A stretch of DNA of 64,000 nt from Aphrocallistes beatrix. Lineage: Eukaryota > Porifera > Hexactinellida > Sceptrulophora > Aphrocallistidae. A program made the position numbers and the translations under genes. This document shows, piece by piece, positions 33,637 to 44,195 of this stretch. The notes under the pieces are model-generated. The model did no database searches. It was not told the origin of the DNA and worked only from the letters and a program-made list of their open reading frames with translations. The DNA lies in NCBI GenBank assembly GCA_963281255.1, contig OY725489.1, forward strand, positions 62,001 to 126,000, written 5' to 3'. The number at the start of each line of letters is the position of its first letter. Position 1 is the first letter of the stretch.

Positions 33637-35205
33637 TCAACACAGGAACCTCCGCTTCCCCTCTTCCCCCAGCTTGGAGCCGCGGGTTTCAAATGGGAGC
33701 AGGAAGCTAAAAATAGCAGCAACCACTGCCACTCCCGCGTACACCCCGATGGTGGCGTAGAAGTTGGCTTGCAGGAGGACAGTGGCCACGAAGGGCGCCA
33801 CCAGGGCGCCAACTCGCGCCATCATGCTGCATAGTGAGATGATTGAGGCGCGGATTCGGGTGGGGTAGGCCTCCGGGGTGTAGAGATAGGCAGATTGGAA
33901 TGCGCCAGTGACGCATGCACGGATCCCGAACAGGAAGGCGGTCTTGACGATCTGGTCGTGCGCGCCGGTGCACAGAGTCAGGAGGCAGTAGAAGACCGCC
34001 GGCAGGAGGAACTCCACGGTGAGGGTCAGCTTCCGGCCAATCAAATCGCTGAGAATGATAGTGGCGAGGATGCCTGGGAACTCGGCGGCTGAGGTGATGA
34101 GGAATTGGAGGTAGTCACTCTTCGTCAGTTCTCGACACGTCAGGTCGACACTCGTGGCATTCCCAGTGCCACAGTGGTTGTCATAGATGAACAGTTCCGT
34201 CGTGAAAAGAACTGCGCCGTAATAGCTGAATCCACACCCGAACCAGATGACCATGAGCATCACAGAAGTGGCGACGTATTTGCGTGAGAAGACTTCGAGA
34301 AGATTCCCTGCCTTTTCCGGTTTGGTCTCCTTCCCCTCGGGAGGCGGGGAGGTGGTGCTATCGGTGTCGGAGGCCACTTGTGGCTCCAGCATGGGCGCTT
34401 GGTCATCTTCCGAGTCCGCTTTCGCCTCGACAGCGAGGACAAGCTTCCCCGGGGGCAGCTTCCGACAGTTTTGTCTCGCCGCGCTTTCCAACACCTTATA
34501 CGCCTCTGCCACTCTCCCTTTCACCATGAGGAAGCGGGGGCTGGGGGGAACAAAGGGGAAGTAGAAGAGCACGGTCAGCACCGGAATCACGGACAGCCCG
34601 ACCAGGTACCTCCAGCCTAGCGAGTCCATCACGAGGAAGGCCAGCAGAGCCTCGATGCAGGACCCAGAAGCGAAGGCGAACTGCAGCATGGAGATGCAGA
34701 GTGCGCGGGACTTGATGGGCAGGAACTCGGAGTAGTACGTGACGGCGTGGGGGGCGCTGGCGATGAAGAAGCCGACGCAGAACCTGATGGCCAGCAGCCA
34801 GTAGTAGGAGGGAGCCACAGCCGTGGCCAGGCCGAAGAAGACGATGAAGAAAGTGGTGATGCGGAGTGTCCGCTTCCGTCCGTACTTGTCACAGGCCACC
34901 CCCCAGGGCGCCGATCCCAGCCCCATTCCAATGAACACAACGGTTGTTATCATGGCGACCTGGTAGGTGGGCAGGGACCACAGGCATTGGACCGCGGGGC
35001 CTAGGACGGCCAGCATCATCATCTCCATGGCGTCCGACAGCCACACCAGCGCTGAGAAGACCGTCAGGCGAACTTGGAAGAGTCCGAAGCCGATGCTCTC
35101 GATCGCTTCGTCGATCGTGAATTCGGGACTAACTTCGGAGCTTTCAGATCCTCCTTCGTTTATCTTCGTCGCGTCAACAGATCCAAACGGAGCATCAGGG
35201 TCCAT
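33637..35205 (-). CDS. SV2/SVOP-like major facilitator transporter I (intronless)
   Basis: Single exon, 522 aa, starting MDPDAPFGSVD. The core FTIDEAIESIGFGLFQVRL, DAMEMMMLAVLGPA, the MFS loop motif GVACDKYGRKR, YSEFLPIKSRA, SPRFLMVKGR, SDLIGRK and PEAYPTRIRAS are characteristic of the SVOP/SV2 branch of the sugar-porter-like MFS. About 12 hydrophobic segments, with an acidic Ser/Glu-rich loop in the middle (D-S-E-D-D-Q). Family members are vesicular or plasma-membrane organic-ion carriers; the substrate is not predictable. It lies just downstream of J on the same strand (204 bp gap) and is clearly its paralogue. It lacks the intron that J has at CDR|FGRKR. Confidence 0.9.
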   Translation of the reverse strand: MDPDAPFGSVDATKINEGGSESSEVSPEFTIDEAIESIGFGLFQVRLTVFSALVWLSDAMEMMMLAVLGPAVQCLWSLPTYQVAMITTVVFIGMGLGSAPWGVACDKYGRKRTLRITTFFIVFFGLATAVAPSYYWLLAIRFCVGFFIASAPHAVTYYSEFLPIKSRALCISMLQFAFASGSCIEALLAFLVMDSLGWRYLVGLSVIPVLTVLFYFPFVPPSPRFLMVKGRVAEAYKVLESAARQNCRKLPPGKLVLAVEAKADSEDDQAPMLEPQVASDTDSTTSPPPEGKETKPEKAGNLLEVFSRKYVATSVMLMVIWFGCGFSYYGAVLFTTELFIYDNHCGTGNATSVDLTCRELTKSDYLQFLITSAAEFPGILATIILSDLIGRKLTLTVEFLLPAVFYCLLTLCTGAHDQIVKTAFLFGIRACVTGAFQSAYLYTPEAYPTRIRASIISLCSMMARVGALVAPFVATVLLQANFYATIGVYAGVAVVAAIFSFLLPFETRGSKLGEEGKRRFLC

Positions 35206-35409
35206 TGTCTACTTTGTATACAACCAATAACTTTGTTTGTTCTTAGAATAATCACCTGCAAAATGCCTTTAATATTTACGCTAGTAAATGCATTCAAATT
35301 GGAATCGATAAATTGAATATATTAGAGCCCTTGTGAATAAAATTTGTTACATGACAACAATATTAATCCTAACTTTTCCTTCAGAAATTTACATCAGACC
35401 TCCATGCAG

Positions 35410-37301
35410 CTAACAGAGGAACTTCCTCTTCCCTTCCTGTCCCAGGTTCAGCCCCTTGGTCTCGAAGGGGAGAAAGAAGCTGAGCACCCCCGCCATAATG
35501 GAGGCAGCCGAGTATACGCATACAGTCGCGTAGAAATTCTTTTGCAGCAGAACGGTTGCTACGAAAGGTGTGATCAAGGCGCCAATGCGGGCCATCGTGC
35601 TGCAAAGAGAAAGCGCAGAGGCGCGGATTCTGGTTGGATACGCCTCCGGGGTGTAAACATAGGCCGCTTGGAATGCACCCGTAATAGCACCACGGATTAT
35701 AAATAGAATGGCTGTCTTAACGATTTTGTCCTTGGCGCCTGTGCATATGATGAGCAAGAGGTAGAAACTGCCAGAGACGAAGAACTCTGACGTCATCGTC
35801 AACTTCCGACCAATCAGATCGCTGAGAAAGAGCGTAGCGAAGATCCCCGGGAATTCAGCGGCTGAGGTGATGAGAAATTCCAGGTAGTCGGTTCGAGTGA
35901 GAATGCGGCAAGTGAGGTCAGCTGCTGATTGGTCCTCCACTCCACAGTGCTTGTCATACACGAACAGTTCCGTGGTGACCAGAACGGCGCCGTAGTACCC
36001 GAAACCGCAGCCGAGCCAGATGAACAGCAACATGACGGTTGTTAGGCAGTACTTCCGCGAGAAAAGTTCTAGAATGTTCCCTCCCTTCTTCAGGTGGATC
36101 TCCTCCTTCTCCTCGTGAGATGGCGAAGTGGCAGAGTCGGGGTCAGTGTCAGTGTCCGGGTCTTGCGGTTGGAGGATCGGGAAATTCTCTCCTTCCGGCC
36201 TCTCCGTCTGCTCCCTCTTAACGAGGACAAGTTCCCCCGGGGGCAAACTCCGCCGGTTTTGTTTAGCCGCGCTCTCCAAGATTTTCTTGGCCTCCTCGAT
36301 GCGGCCCTGAGTCAGCAGGAATCGGGGGCTGGGGGGGACCAGGGGGAAGTAGAGGAGGGTGAAGATCAGTGGCAGGGCAGACAGTGCCACTAAGTAGCGC
36401 CAGCCGAGGGAGTCCATCACGAGGAGAGCCAAGAGCGCCTCGAAACAGGAGCCGAAGGCCCACGCGAATTCTAGCAAAACGATGCAAGGGGAACGGAATC
36501 TGATTGGTAGGAATTCGGAGAAGTAGGTGACAGATTGCGGTGCCCCTCCGATACACACCCCCACGAAAAACCGGACCGTGATCAGCCAATAGAAAGAGGG
36601 AGCTAATGCTGTCACGAACCCAAAGTATACCACAAAGAAAGTTGAGACAAACAACACCCTCTTCCTCCCGAACCTAAAAATAAAAAAAGCGGGACATAAT
36701 GGGGCAAATTTCATGTAAAAGTGGGACACTTGGTATGCAAGTGTGTGGATTCCTAGGAATTAACACCAGAGAATGGCTTTGATGCTGTCAGTTAACTGGA
36801 ATTTATCTCCATACTTTGTTGCATCTAATTTTGCAGTGTAAACTTTGCAAGGAGATATCCATAAGAAATTTAGTTCTAAAAGTTGAATAACTGTAACTCC
36901 GTTGTCTAAAAGGGATTAAAAAGTGTCACCCACCTATCACACATGATCCCCCAGGGGGCAGAGCCCAGTCCCATCCCAATGAAGACCACAGTGGTCACCA
37001 GAGCCACCTGGAAGCTGGTCAGAGACCAGAGGCACTGGACGGCTGGACCCAGGACTGCCAGCATCATCATCTCCATCGCATCGGCGATCCACACGAGCGC
37101 GGAAAAAATACTTAGCCGAATCTGGAAGAAACCGAACCCTATCTTTTCAATGGCTTCGTCTATGGTGAACTGTGGGTTCTCCTCTGTGTTGGAGGTGTCA
37201 GGTGGCGGAAGTGTCGAGGGTACATCCGTCCACTCACTGACAACCACCTGGTCACTGAGTTTGTGGTAGCTAACCGAGTCATGGACAGAGTTATGCTCCA
37301 T
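35410..37301 (-). CDS. SV2/SVOP-like major facilitator transporter J
   Basis: Exons 37301-36934 and 36673-35410 joined by a 260-bp intron (phase 2) inside the MFS motif, giving CDRFGRKRVLF; 543 aa, in frame. Same family features as I: FTIDEAIEKIGFGFFQIRL, DAMEMMMLAVLGPAVQ, YFSEFLPIRFRS, SPRFLLTQGR, SDLIGRK, PEAYPTRIRAS. Long acidic cytoplasmic loop between TM6 and TM7. Tandem duplicate of I. Substrate unknown. Confidence 0.9.
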
Positions 37302-37585
37302 TCTAAGTTAAACTAAACTCGTTAATTAAGACGATTCATTTCTAAGTACAAATAGTGTCAAAACTAGGATACTGCAGAGAAAAATGTTGTACAAGAATAG
37401 GTATGCAATCTTGCAAGATTTCATTTAAATATGTTTTTAGAAACTGAAGCTCCAGGCTTTCCACAACTCAGTGCTACCTGTGTACGTGCGTGCGTAGGGA
37501 TGCATACAGTACTCGGACAAAAGTATTCGACCGCCACGAAAACCTCCATACAAATAGTATTAGAGTGGGTCTATTCATAAAGGTA

Positions 37586-37994
37586 CAGTCGAACGATTTC
37601 TAGATCCGGACACCTCCCTAGACCGGGCATATTTTTCCACGAAATTTTTTTTTTTCTACTACCAATGAAAATGTTCGACACAAAAATTCATAAAAAAGTA
37701 AAATTCGGTACACACTAAATTGTTCATTCATGTAAGAGTAAAAATGGATAATGTCCGGATCTCAGAGCGTTGAAATTTAGAGCTGTCCGGTTCTCAGAAT
37801 AGAATTCAACTAATATGCTTCTTGTGTGCACAACAAGCTTGATACCTGGATAATGAAATTAAACCCATGTTAAACTAAGAAGTATATACAGCTTGCATAA
37901 ATATCTACTGTACTGAATTACTTATATGGAGGAATTGAATCCATAAACTTTCAATTATCTGCTGATTTCTCCTAATGTCTGAGAGGTTTTACTG
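37586..37994. mobile_element. Possible TA-flanked MITE with weak inverted ends
   Basis: Left end CAGTCGAACGATTTCTAGAT; right end, reverse-complemented, CAGTAAAACCTCTCAGACAT. Both are preceded by TA. The match is weak, so they may be ends of two different elements. Confidence 0.35.
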
Positions 37995-38230
37995 TACTCA
38001 AATTGTAAGAAATACTCTATCTTTGATTTCAAATTCGTAATCTACACATTCTAATTGTTCACAGTAGAGATCCTCATCTCAATTACTAACTCCCAAAGTT
38101 TAGAATATATACCTCTGATACCTGATGTTGCTTGTCTCTTATCACAGCCAATATATATGATGGCGATTAGTGATACAAAGTGGCACAGGTTGATATACAT
38201 GAGAATAAGTATTTCTGTTGAAAGTTTCAA

Positions 38231-38574
38231 CAGGGCTGGGGTTGGTTAACCGATTTTAGGGCTCGGTTATTTTGGTTTCCTCTAGGGCGGTTAACCGATG
38301 TCAATACTAATTGTTTGAAATATGGATTTTCAGACTAATATTTAACCTGCTAGTGATCAATTTGATAATTTTCAGTTGTCTCGAAATATACTATATGGTT
38401 AAAAATAGAAATAATAATGTATTATTATTTTTTTAGAAGTAATATTCATGAATCTCTGTCGAAAAACAATGAAATTAGTGTAAATATTTAGAAAATAAAG
38501 CAGGTCGGCTAGCCGATCCAAGATTTTCTTAACCGTTAGCCGAGATCGACGGCGGTTAGCCGAATCCAGCCTTG
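38231..38574. mobile_element. hAT-like MITE, 344 bp, 7-8 bp target duplication
   Basis: Flanked by GTTTCAA at 38224-38230 and 38575-38581. Ends CAGGGCTGG and CCAGCCTTG are short inverted repeats. The interior has subterminal inverted copies of GGTTAACCG/CGGTTAGCCG. No open frame. Confidence 0.7.
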
Positions 38575-39158
38575 GTTTCAAAAATGAGTAATTCGGATGT
38601 GCAGTTCACGAATTTGAAAAAAATTGAATATTTCCTACAGTTTGAGTCGACTTTTATGGAGATTTTCGTGGGTTTTGAATTGAAAGGAATGAATAAAACT
38701 GTCAAATTTCAAAAGTAATTAAACCTCTAGAGATGTGTAAAGTTAGCGTTGCTAAGATAGCTACATACGTAAGTATGTGCGGAATGCAGACAAAGTAACT
38801 AATCAGAATGACAATTAGGACACAAAGGAGACACAATCTCTGTTTCGAAGTGGTTTCTCTCGTTTCTCATTCGTACACAAAAGCGATTGAATCAATAGAA
38901 CCCACTTCTCGGCACGACAAAACTGAGCGAGATAGCGCAGAGGAAACAACAAAAGCATCCCGAGACTCACAGCACAATAGCGTCGTGCCTCACTGAATGC
39001 GTGTGTGACAACATTCCGGATTCCATCTGTTGTCACGGTACGGCTTTAGAACCCCCAATTCGCGAAGGTTCAAGAAGAGAAAGGAGAGAACGCTGGCTTC
39101 CGATAGGTGCTGGCGATGTTTAAAAAGCCAACAACAGCACTGATGCCATTTCGGACAA

Positions 39159-39944
39159 ATGGGTTGCGGAGTTTGTTGCAGATATTTCCTAGCCTTCGTG
39201 CTGATTCTCCTGAACCTCCTGGGCCTCTGTCTGGGGCTGTTCCTGGTTATCGGGTCCGGACTAGTCCTCGTCAGGATGGAGTTCTTCGGGTTCTTCAGCA
39301 CTGGCCTGGAGGCCCCTCTCATCCTCGCGATCGTGGCGGGGACATTCCTAATCCTCCTAGCTGGTGTCGCGATATTCGGCGCTTTCATGGCGTGCATCGG
39401 GGGCAACCCAGTAGCACGCTGTCTCGCCACATTCCTATTAACCATATACGTTGTCGTGATGGTGACTCTGATCCTCCTGGAGTTAGGAGCGACCGTCGCA
39501 CTGGGACTAATGCGGAATCAGATCGTGGACACGGCGGGGGAATGGTACCGGATGGAGATAGAAGAGAACGTCCACCAAGACAATGCGGAGTACATACAGA
39601 ACATTGACAACCTCCAGCGGCAATTGGAATGCTGCGGGTTCTACGGTCCGGATGACTACAAGAACACCACGTTTGGCGCCCAGGGCAAACTCCCGATGAG
39701 CTGTTGCATGTCCATGAACGCCACTTCCACCACTTACAACACCACCTGTTACTCCAACTCCACCTTGCTCATAGAGACTGGCTGTCGCATCAAGCTGATC
39801 AGATATGTGGACGACAACGTGGTGCCATTATCAGTGGCAGGGGGCATTCTAGTGGTGTCAGAAGTGGCATGTGTCATCATACCCATTGTTCTAATTATAG
39901 TAATGTACGTTTCCGCGAGGAGGGAAGGGTATGAAGAGGCGTGA
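39159..39944 (+). CDS. Tetraspanin K
   Basis: Single exon, 261 aa. Four membrane helices. The N-terminal MGCGVCCRY has juxtamembrane Cys residues, typically palmitoylated. The large extracellular loop carries the diagnostic C-C-G (158-160) and a PMSCC motif plus two further Cys, so two or three disulfides are possible. N-glycosylation sequons (NTT, NAT, NTT, NST) are present. Tetraspanins organise membrane microdomains and associate with other receptors. It is tail-to-tail with L (184-bp gap). A polyadenylation signal AATAAA is at 40030-40035. Very GC-rich compared with its flanks. Confidence 0.93.
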   Translation: MGCGVCCRYFLAFVLILLNLLGLCLGLFLVIGSGLVLVRMEFFGFFSTGLEAPLILAIVAGTFLILLAGVAIFGAFMACIGGNPVARCLATFLLTIYVVVMVTLILLELGATVALGLMRNQIVDTAGEWYRMEIEENVHQDNAEYIQNIDNLQRQLECCGFYGPDDYKNTTFGAQGKLPMSCCMSMNATSTTYNTTCYSNSTLLIETGCRIKLIRYVDDNVVPLSVAGGILVVSEVACVIIPIVLIIVMYVSARREGYEEA

Positions 39945-40128
39945 TGACGTCATCACTAATTTGTGAATTTCTATCTTAACCTGAATGAACGTATTTATGT
40001 TTGATATATTTATTGTAAACAAATTTCTAAATAAAATCATACATCTCATTAAACATTTCATTATAACAACAACAACAACTTGTTTTTCTTCAGAAAACAA
40101 ACAGTCAATAAAATCAAAATATTGTTAT

Positions 40129-43100
40129 TCAAGCGACATTGAATCCTTGTGTGTTCCTGATGGCGTAGAGCAATTTCTGTTTCAGTTCTTCGAAGCTGTC
40201 GTACCGCGGAATGTCCAAGCGGTTGAAACAGGTGTGAGATTCCGGTAGGCCCTCCCCGAAGATCAGTCGGATTGTGAACCTCTGGATGTGTCCGTGGGTG
40301 CTGGTCAGTCCCTGGAAACCGTTCAGGGGAATGGAACTCGAGCCCGTAATGAACTGCAGCAGTCGCAGTCTGTCCTCGTTCTCAAACTCCTCCACCGCCC
40401 GCCAGAAGTTCCTGACCACGGGGTGCTGGTCGCTGATTCCGGCGCTGTACAGAGTGTTGGCCTTCCAGTCGGCCAGGTCGATCTCCGCAGTGCCGGAAAT
40501 GAGCCACTCCAGCTCGCTGGCGTCGAACCGCTTCAGCATTTTGAGCGGGACAATCTCCCGCACGCCCGACACCAAGGCGCGCGTCTGCTTCTCCACCCCA
40601 TGGCACATCCGGCTCTCCACCATCAGGTCCACGTAGCGCGCCTTGTTCCTGTTCGTGACAGGTGTCAAGTGGCCGTCCTTGACGAGGTCTATGGTCCTCA
40701 CCTCCCCGAATGGGAGCTCCTCCTGGTAGGAGAAGGTGAGGACGAGGTCTTCAGTGTCGGAGTTGGAGAGCACGTACCTGAGGGATCGGTACATTCCCGG
40801 ATCCACCGCTTCCAGGTCGTTGAGCGTGAACGGTTCCTGTAGGATGGGTTTGATTATGGCGCGCGAGAAGAACACATCCATCAGCTGCTGCTGCACCAGG
40901 GACATTCCAATCAACCGCCCGGCAAACCGGAACCAAAGCTCGTAGTTCCTGACGTAAATCGAATTCTTCTGCACCTGCACGCTGTACGTTCCGTCCGCCG
41001 AGTACTCGAAGAGTCCGTAGGAGGGGGAGAACAGCTCGTGGGACAAGTGGAAGAAGAACTCTTTCACCAGTCCCCCTTCGTCTATGCCCTCCTCTGTGTC
41101 GTACTGGACCCGAATGTGTCGCCGTCTGAGGGTGAGAGCTGGCGTGTGCATAATATGCTGGAACGCGTTGCTAAGGAAAGCGTCGCGAGATATGTAGACG
41201 GTGTGTGTCTCCCAGGAGTGGTCGTACCCCTTGTCCCTCAGCTCCCCCCAGAACCTGCCCGCCTTCTTCATGAACTGTCCGCGCTCATTCTCCCGCTGAG
41301 TTGTGTCGCCGTTCGAAGTGACAGAGACGGACTGGCGCCTATTCTGCTGCGGATTGTACACCTCGATCTCATGGTCCACCATGCTGAGAAAGTGCGCCAA
41401 CGCCTCCGAGTTCTGGTGTCGCTCCAGCCCGTCCTGCCCCCTATTCGCCACCTCCCGGATTATGGCGCTCAGCTGGGGAGTGGCGTGCTCGCCCATGACG
41501 TTCCCGACAACCGTGAAGATGTCGTCCCGCCGCAGGAACGCGATTATCCGCTCTCCCGGGTCCAGCTCCACGAACTCCGTTTCCAATTCCGCGCTCAAAT
41601 CCTGCTCCAGCCCCGCAGTGCCGGCAATCTTCCGGTTGTTCCCGAACTTCTGCGAGATTGTGTCGCGGCCAGGTGGCACGATGTCGCCGCCGTTTACTGG
41701 CAGTCGGGGGTCGATGAATGTGACAAATCTGAGCTGGTGGTTCACGAACACGCGCTCTTTCGTGCGCGACAGTTTAATCTCCCAATCGCGCGGCATGTCT
41801 GCGTTAGTGTCAGCGAGGCGGTTCAGGAATGTGACCAGGATGGTGGCCTTGTGCCACTTCAGGAAGGTGTTGGGGGAGTACCGGACCTCCTGGATCACGG
41901 CCAGCAGCTGCAGGTCGGAGGAGAGGGCGGGCGAGGGAACGCGCTTCTCCAGGAACGTGTACAGGTCCCGTCTCAGCAGGAACCGGACCGCCGGGTTCTC
42001 GCGCACTGCCGGATCCAGGGCAGACGGCAGAGTGGCGCGGCGCTTCCGGAGGGAGCCTAGGCGCGAGAAACTGGACAGGAGGTCCAGCACGGAGTCCCGC
42101 GTGAAAGGGAGCGAACCCCGCCCAGACTTCCTCCTCTCCTCCTCCCCCGCTCCCACTGCCACCGGCGCCACTTCCACGTGGCGCGGAGAGTCCGGCACCG
42201 CGTCCAGAGACCGGTCGGAGCGGTACCGGGCCTGCAGCCGCTGCTCGTACCGGGACCGGCACATCTCCATGTTCTCCTCTCCGGCGTCCGCGTCCATGGT
42301 CTCGGCTTCGTGGGGGGCCTGGAGCGGGAACTTGAGGTTCTGGAGGGCCTGCGTGAACTCCTCCGTCAGCTCGGAGGCGCCCGTGGGCGGGGACATCTCC
42401 GCCAATAGGCTCACGGGCTGAGATTCCAGAGGTGTGAGGTGGCTCGGGGGCTCTAGCTCGTCGCCTGATTGGTCAGATCTCAGCCGGATCCGGTAGCCCT
42501 GAGGGGCGGACATGGAGTGGTGGAGGGGGATGTCCCCCAGGGGAGCCACTTCCTCCTCAGAGGCCGGGCTCTGATTGGCTGGTTTGAGGAAGAAGAGAGT
42601 GAGGGAGAGACGTCCCAGCTGTTTCTGCTCCCGCCTCAGGTCGAGGGACACGCGCTTGCTTTCGCCTGGCATGCAGTGGCGCACTAGTGGCAGAGTGGCA
42701 CAGCCCAACACCTTGTAGGTGTCAGTGTCTGGGTCTTCCACCGCGAGGACTTCGAATGACAGCTGATCCTGCGGACCCACGGACAGATTGTGCACCAGGT
42801 CCGACCGCCACGTTATCTCCCCGCTGGTGGCAGTCTTGAGCAGGAGGATCTTGGTGAGAGGTGGCACTGCGCCACTTTCTGCCACCTGGCAGACACTGAC
42901 GTGCAGGAACAACACGTGGAGGTCGTTGGCGCCCAAGAACTCGCGGATGGTGATGTCGGACACGTGCATGCTGTGTCCCGGAGTGTCGGAGTGGCAGTGT
43001 GGCGCTGTCACCGTGATGACGTCACTGGAAGCCAGCAGCTCATTGGCGGAGCTGTAGTACATGAAGCGACACCGGGTCTCTGGGCGGGGGAACGATTCAG

Positions 43101-43401
43101 GGTTGAGGCGCCACTTGACAATCCCCGCCTTCTGGACGGACCCCCCGCGTCGTTTGAACTCGAGGTAGTCCAGAGGCCGCGTGGCCTCCGCCGGGTACAG
43201 ACCGATCCAGTCCTGCGTGTGGGTTGGGCGCGTGATGAGCCAGCTGATGCTGAGCGTCTGCCCCACCGCCACTGGCAGACTGGCGGAGGACAGGTGGATG
43301 TAGGAGTCCGCCCGCAGGCGGGACTTCTGGGGGTCCGAGGGGGCGGGCTGGTGGAGGGTGTGGGATATGGTGGGGAGGGAGGTGTTCATTCGAGATGCCA
43401 T
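40129..43401 (-). CDS. HECW-type HECT E3 ubiquitin ligase L
   Basis: Single exon, 1090 aa (vertebrate HECW1/2 are ~1570-1600). The N-terminal HECW domain is at ~35-135 (ISWLITRPTHTQDWIGLYP). A C2 domain follows (~150-265). A low-complexity region leads to a helical box (AVRFLLRRDLYTFL...) and one WW domain (~536-568: RDWEIKLSRTKERVFVNHQ with FIDPRLP). The HECT domain fills ~720-1090, with catalytic Cys1058 in ESHTCFNRLDIPRY. I find only one WW domain; vertebrate members have two. It should transfer ubiquitin to PY-motif substrates. The absence of introns from so large a gene is notable. Its 5' end is duplicated at 48139-48703. Confidence 0.92.
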   Translation of the reverse strand: MASRMNTSLPTISHTLHQPAPSDPQKSRLRADSYIHLSSASLPVAVGQTLSISWLITRPTHTQDWIGLYPAEATRPLDYLEFKRRGGSVQKAGIVKWRLNPESFPRPETRCRFMYYSSANELLASSDVITVTAPHCHSDTPGHSMHVSDITIREFLGANDLHVLFLHVSVCQVAESGAVPPLTKILLLKTATSGEITWRSDLVHNLSVGPQDQLSFEVLAVEDPDTDTYKVLGCATLPLVRHCMPGESKRVSLDLRREQKQLGRLSLTLFFLKPANQSPASEEEVAPLGDIPLHHSMSAPQGYRIRLRSDQSGDELEPPSHLTPLESQPVSLLAEMSPPTGASELTEEFTQALQNLKFPLQAPHEAETMDADAGEENMEMCRSRYEQRLQARYRSDRSLDAVPDSPRHVEVAPVAVGAGEEERRKSGRGSLPFTRDSVLDLLSSFSRLGSLRKRRATLPSALDPAVRENPAVRFLLRRDLYTFLEKRVPSPALSSDLQLLAVIQEVRYSPNTFLKWHKATILVTFLNRLADTNADMPRDWEIKLSRTKERVFVNHQLRFVTFIDPRLPVNGGDIVPPGRDTISQKFGNNRKIAGTAGLEQDLSAELETEFVELDPGERIIAFLRRDDIFTVVGNVMGEHATPQLSAIIREVANRGQDGLERHQNSEALAHFLSMVDHEIEVYNPQQNRRQSVSVTSNGDTTQRENERGQFMKKAGRFWGELRDKGYDHSWETHTVYISRDAFLSNAFQHIMHTPALTLRRRHIRVQYDTEEGIDEGGLVKEFFFHLSHELFSPSYGLFEYSADGTYSVQVQKNSIYVRNYELWFRFAGRLIGMSLVQQQLMDVFFSRAIIKPILQEPFTLNDLEAVDPGMYRSLRYVLSNSDTEDLVLTFSYQEELPFGEVRTIDLVKDGHLTPVTNRNKARYVDLMVESRMCHGVEKQTRALVSGVREIVPLKMLKRFDASELEWLISGTAEIDLADWKANTLYSAGISDQHPVVRNFWRAVEEFENEDRLRLLQFITGSSSIPLNGFQGLTSTHGHIQRFTIRLIFGEGLPESHTCFNRLDIPRYDSFEELKQKLLYAIRNTQGFNVA

Positions 43402-43787
43402 GTGCCAGGTGTCAAAATGGTTTACGAGTATCCGGTTGAAATCGTGGATAGCTAAGTACTAGATCTGCAATGTTAGAATTTGATATGTCTAGTCGCATAT
43501 ATATAACCAACTGAAGTTTCTATTATTAGATACTTCTATACCCAATCGAAATATCTGATCCCAAAATAAACTTAAACGTTCGTACTTATTCGAACAATAA
43601 TAGCATTTCCAAATTATATAAAGCACTAAAAAGTTCTTAATTTAAGCAAAACCGCGAGTATTCCACCCCCTCTTCAATTTATAAACAATCAATACCTCAA
43701 ATTTCGAAGTGGGAAGGTTATATGAGTGAGAATTTCCATCTTTACTATTAAAACTCGATGAATGTTTGTATATATATATATATATAC

Positions 43788-43849
<62 letters not shown>

Positions 43850-44000
43850 GTATATATATACAAGCGCACTGCGCTTGATTGCGTTGTGCGACTGGTGGAC
43901 ACTTTGGGTCCACCAGAGACGCCCTTTGGGCATCTAGGGTTATATGGATTAATTATATGAAAGATAACCTCTCTAAATACGCCTGTCTTACTGCTATAAT
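43402..44000. other. Spacer between N (3' end) and L (5' end), homologous to 48704-49183
   Basis: Presumed promoter side of L. The first ~190 bases are nearly identical to the duplicated spacer at 48704-48920. The copy here additionally holds a (TA)n tract and a dispersed-repeat fragment. Confidence 0.7.
43741..43940. repeat. (TA)n tract with dispersed repeat ends (same family as 56243-56843)
   Basis: Order: TTACTATTAAAACTCGAT, then ~93 bases of TA with two CG interruptions (43768-43860), then CAAGCGCACTGCGCTTG...GGACACTTTGGGTCCACCAGAGACGCCC with internal hairpins. The same two end modules flank the insert at 56243-56843, so this is a transposable or SINE-like family of unknown class. Confidence 0.6.
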
Positions 44001-44130
44001 CGGGACATGCCTAATTTACGGGACGAGTTAAGATGCCTAATTTACGGGAAGGGATGCCGTGCCGTCCCGTAAATTAGGCATCTAGATTTTACGGGACTGT
44101 CCCGTCTCGTCCCGTAAATTAGGCATGCCC
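44001..44130. mobile_element. 130-bp foldback MITE with TATAAT target duplication
   Basis: Four copies of GCCTAATTTACGGGA in alternating orientation form a nested palindrome. Flanked by TATAAT at 43995-44000 and 44131-44136. Confidence 0.75.
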
Positions 44131-44195
44131 TATAATTGATATATATACACACATCATATCAATAAAAACACATTAAGGGTCTAAAGTACACACAT

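Larger units (their letters stand above)
37302..39158. other. Divergent intergenic region between J (minus) and K (plus), rich in transposon debris
   Basis: Holds a probable mariner end at 37506 (CAGTACTCGGACAAAAGTAT), a possible element at 37586-37994 and a hAT-like MITE at 38231-38574. The sequence beside the mariner end (CCACGAAAACCTCCATA) recurs inverted near 38655-38675, suggesting a mariner copy later split by other insertions. No gene seen; small open frames here have no recognisable features. Confidence 0.5.

Noticed and set aside
37506..38690. A complete mariner transposon
   Set aside because: One plausible end and an inverted partial match near 38655-38675 exist, but no transposase frame and no matching outer terminus; too decayed to call.
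41038..42421. Two long overlapping plus-strand frames (340 and 372 codons)
   Set aside because: Antisense shadows of the GC-rich HECW ligase exon, which has recognisable C2, WW and HECT domains.
43642..43933. Frames rich in alternating Tyr-Ile
   Set aside because: Translation of the (TA)n tract.
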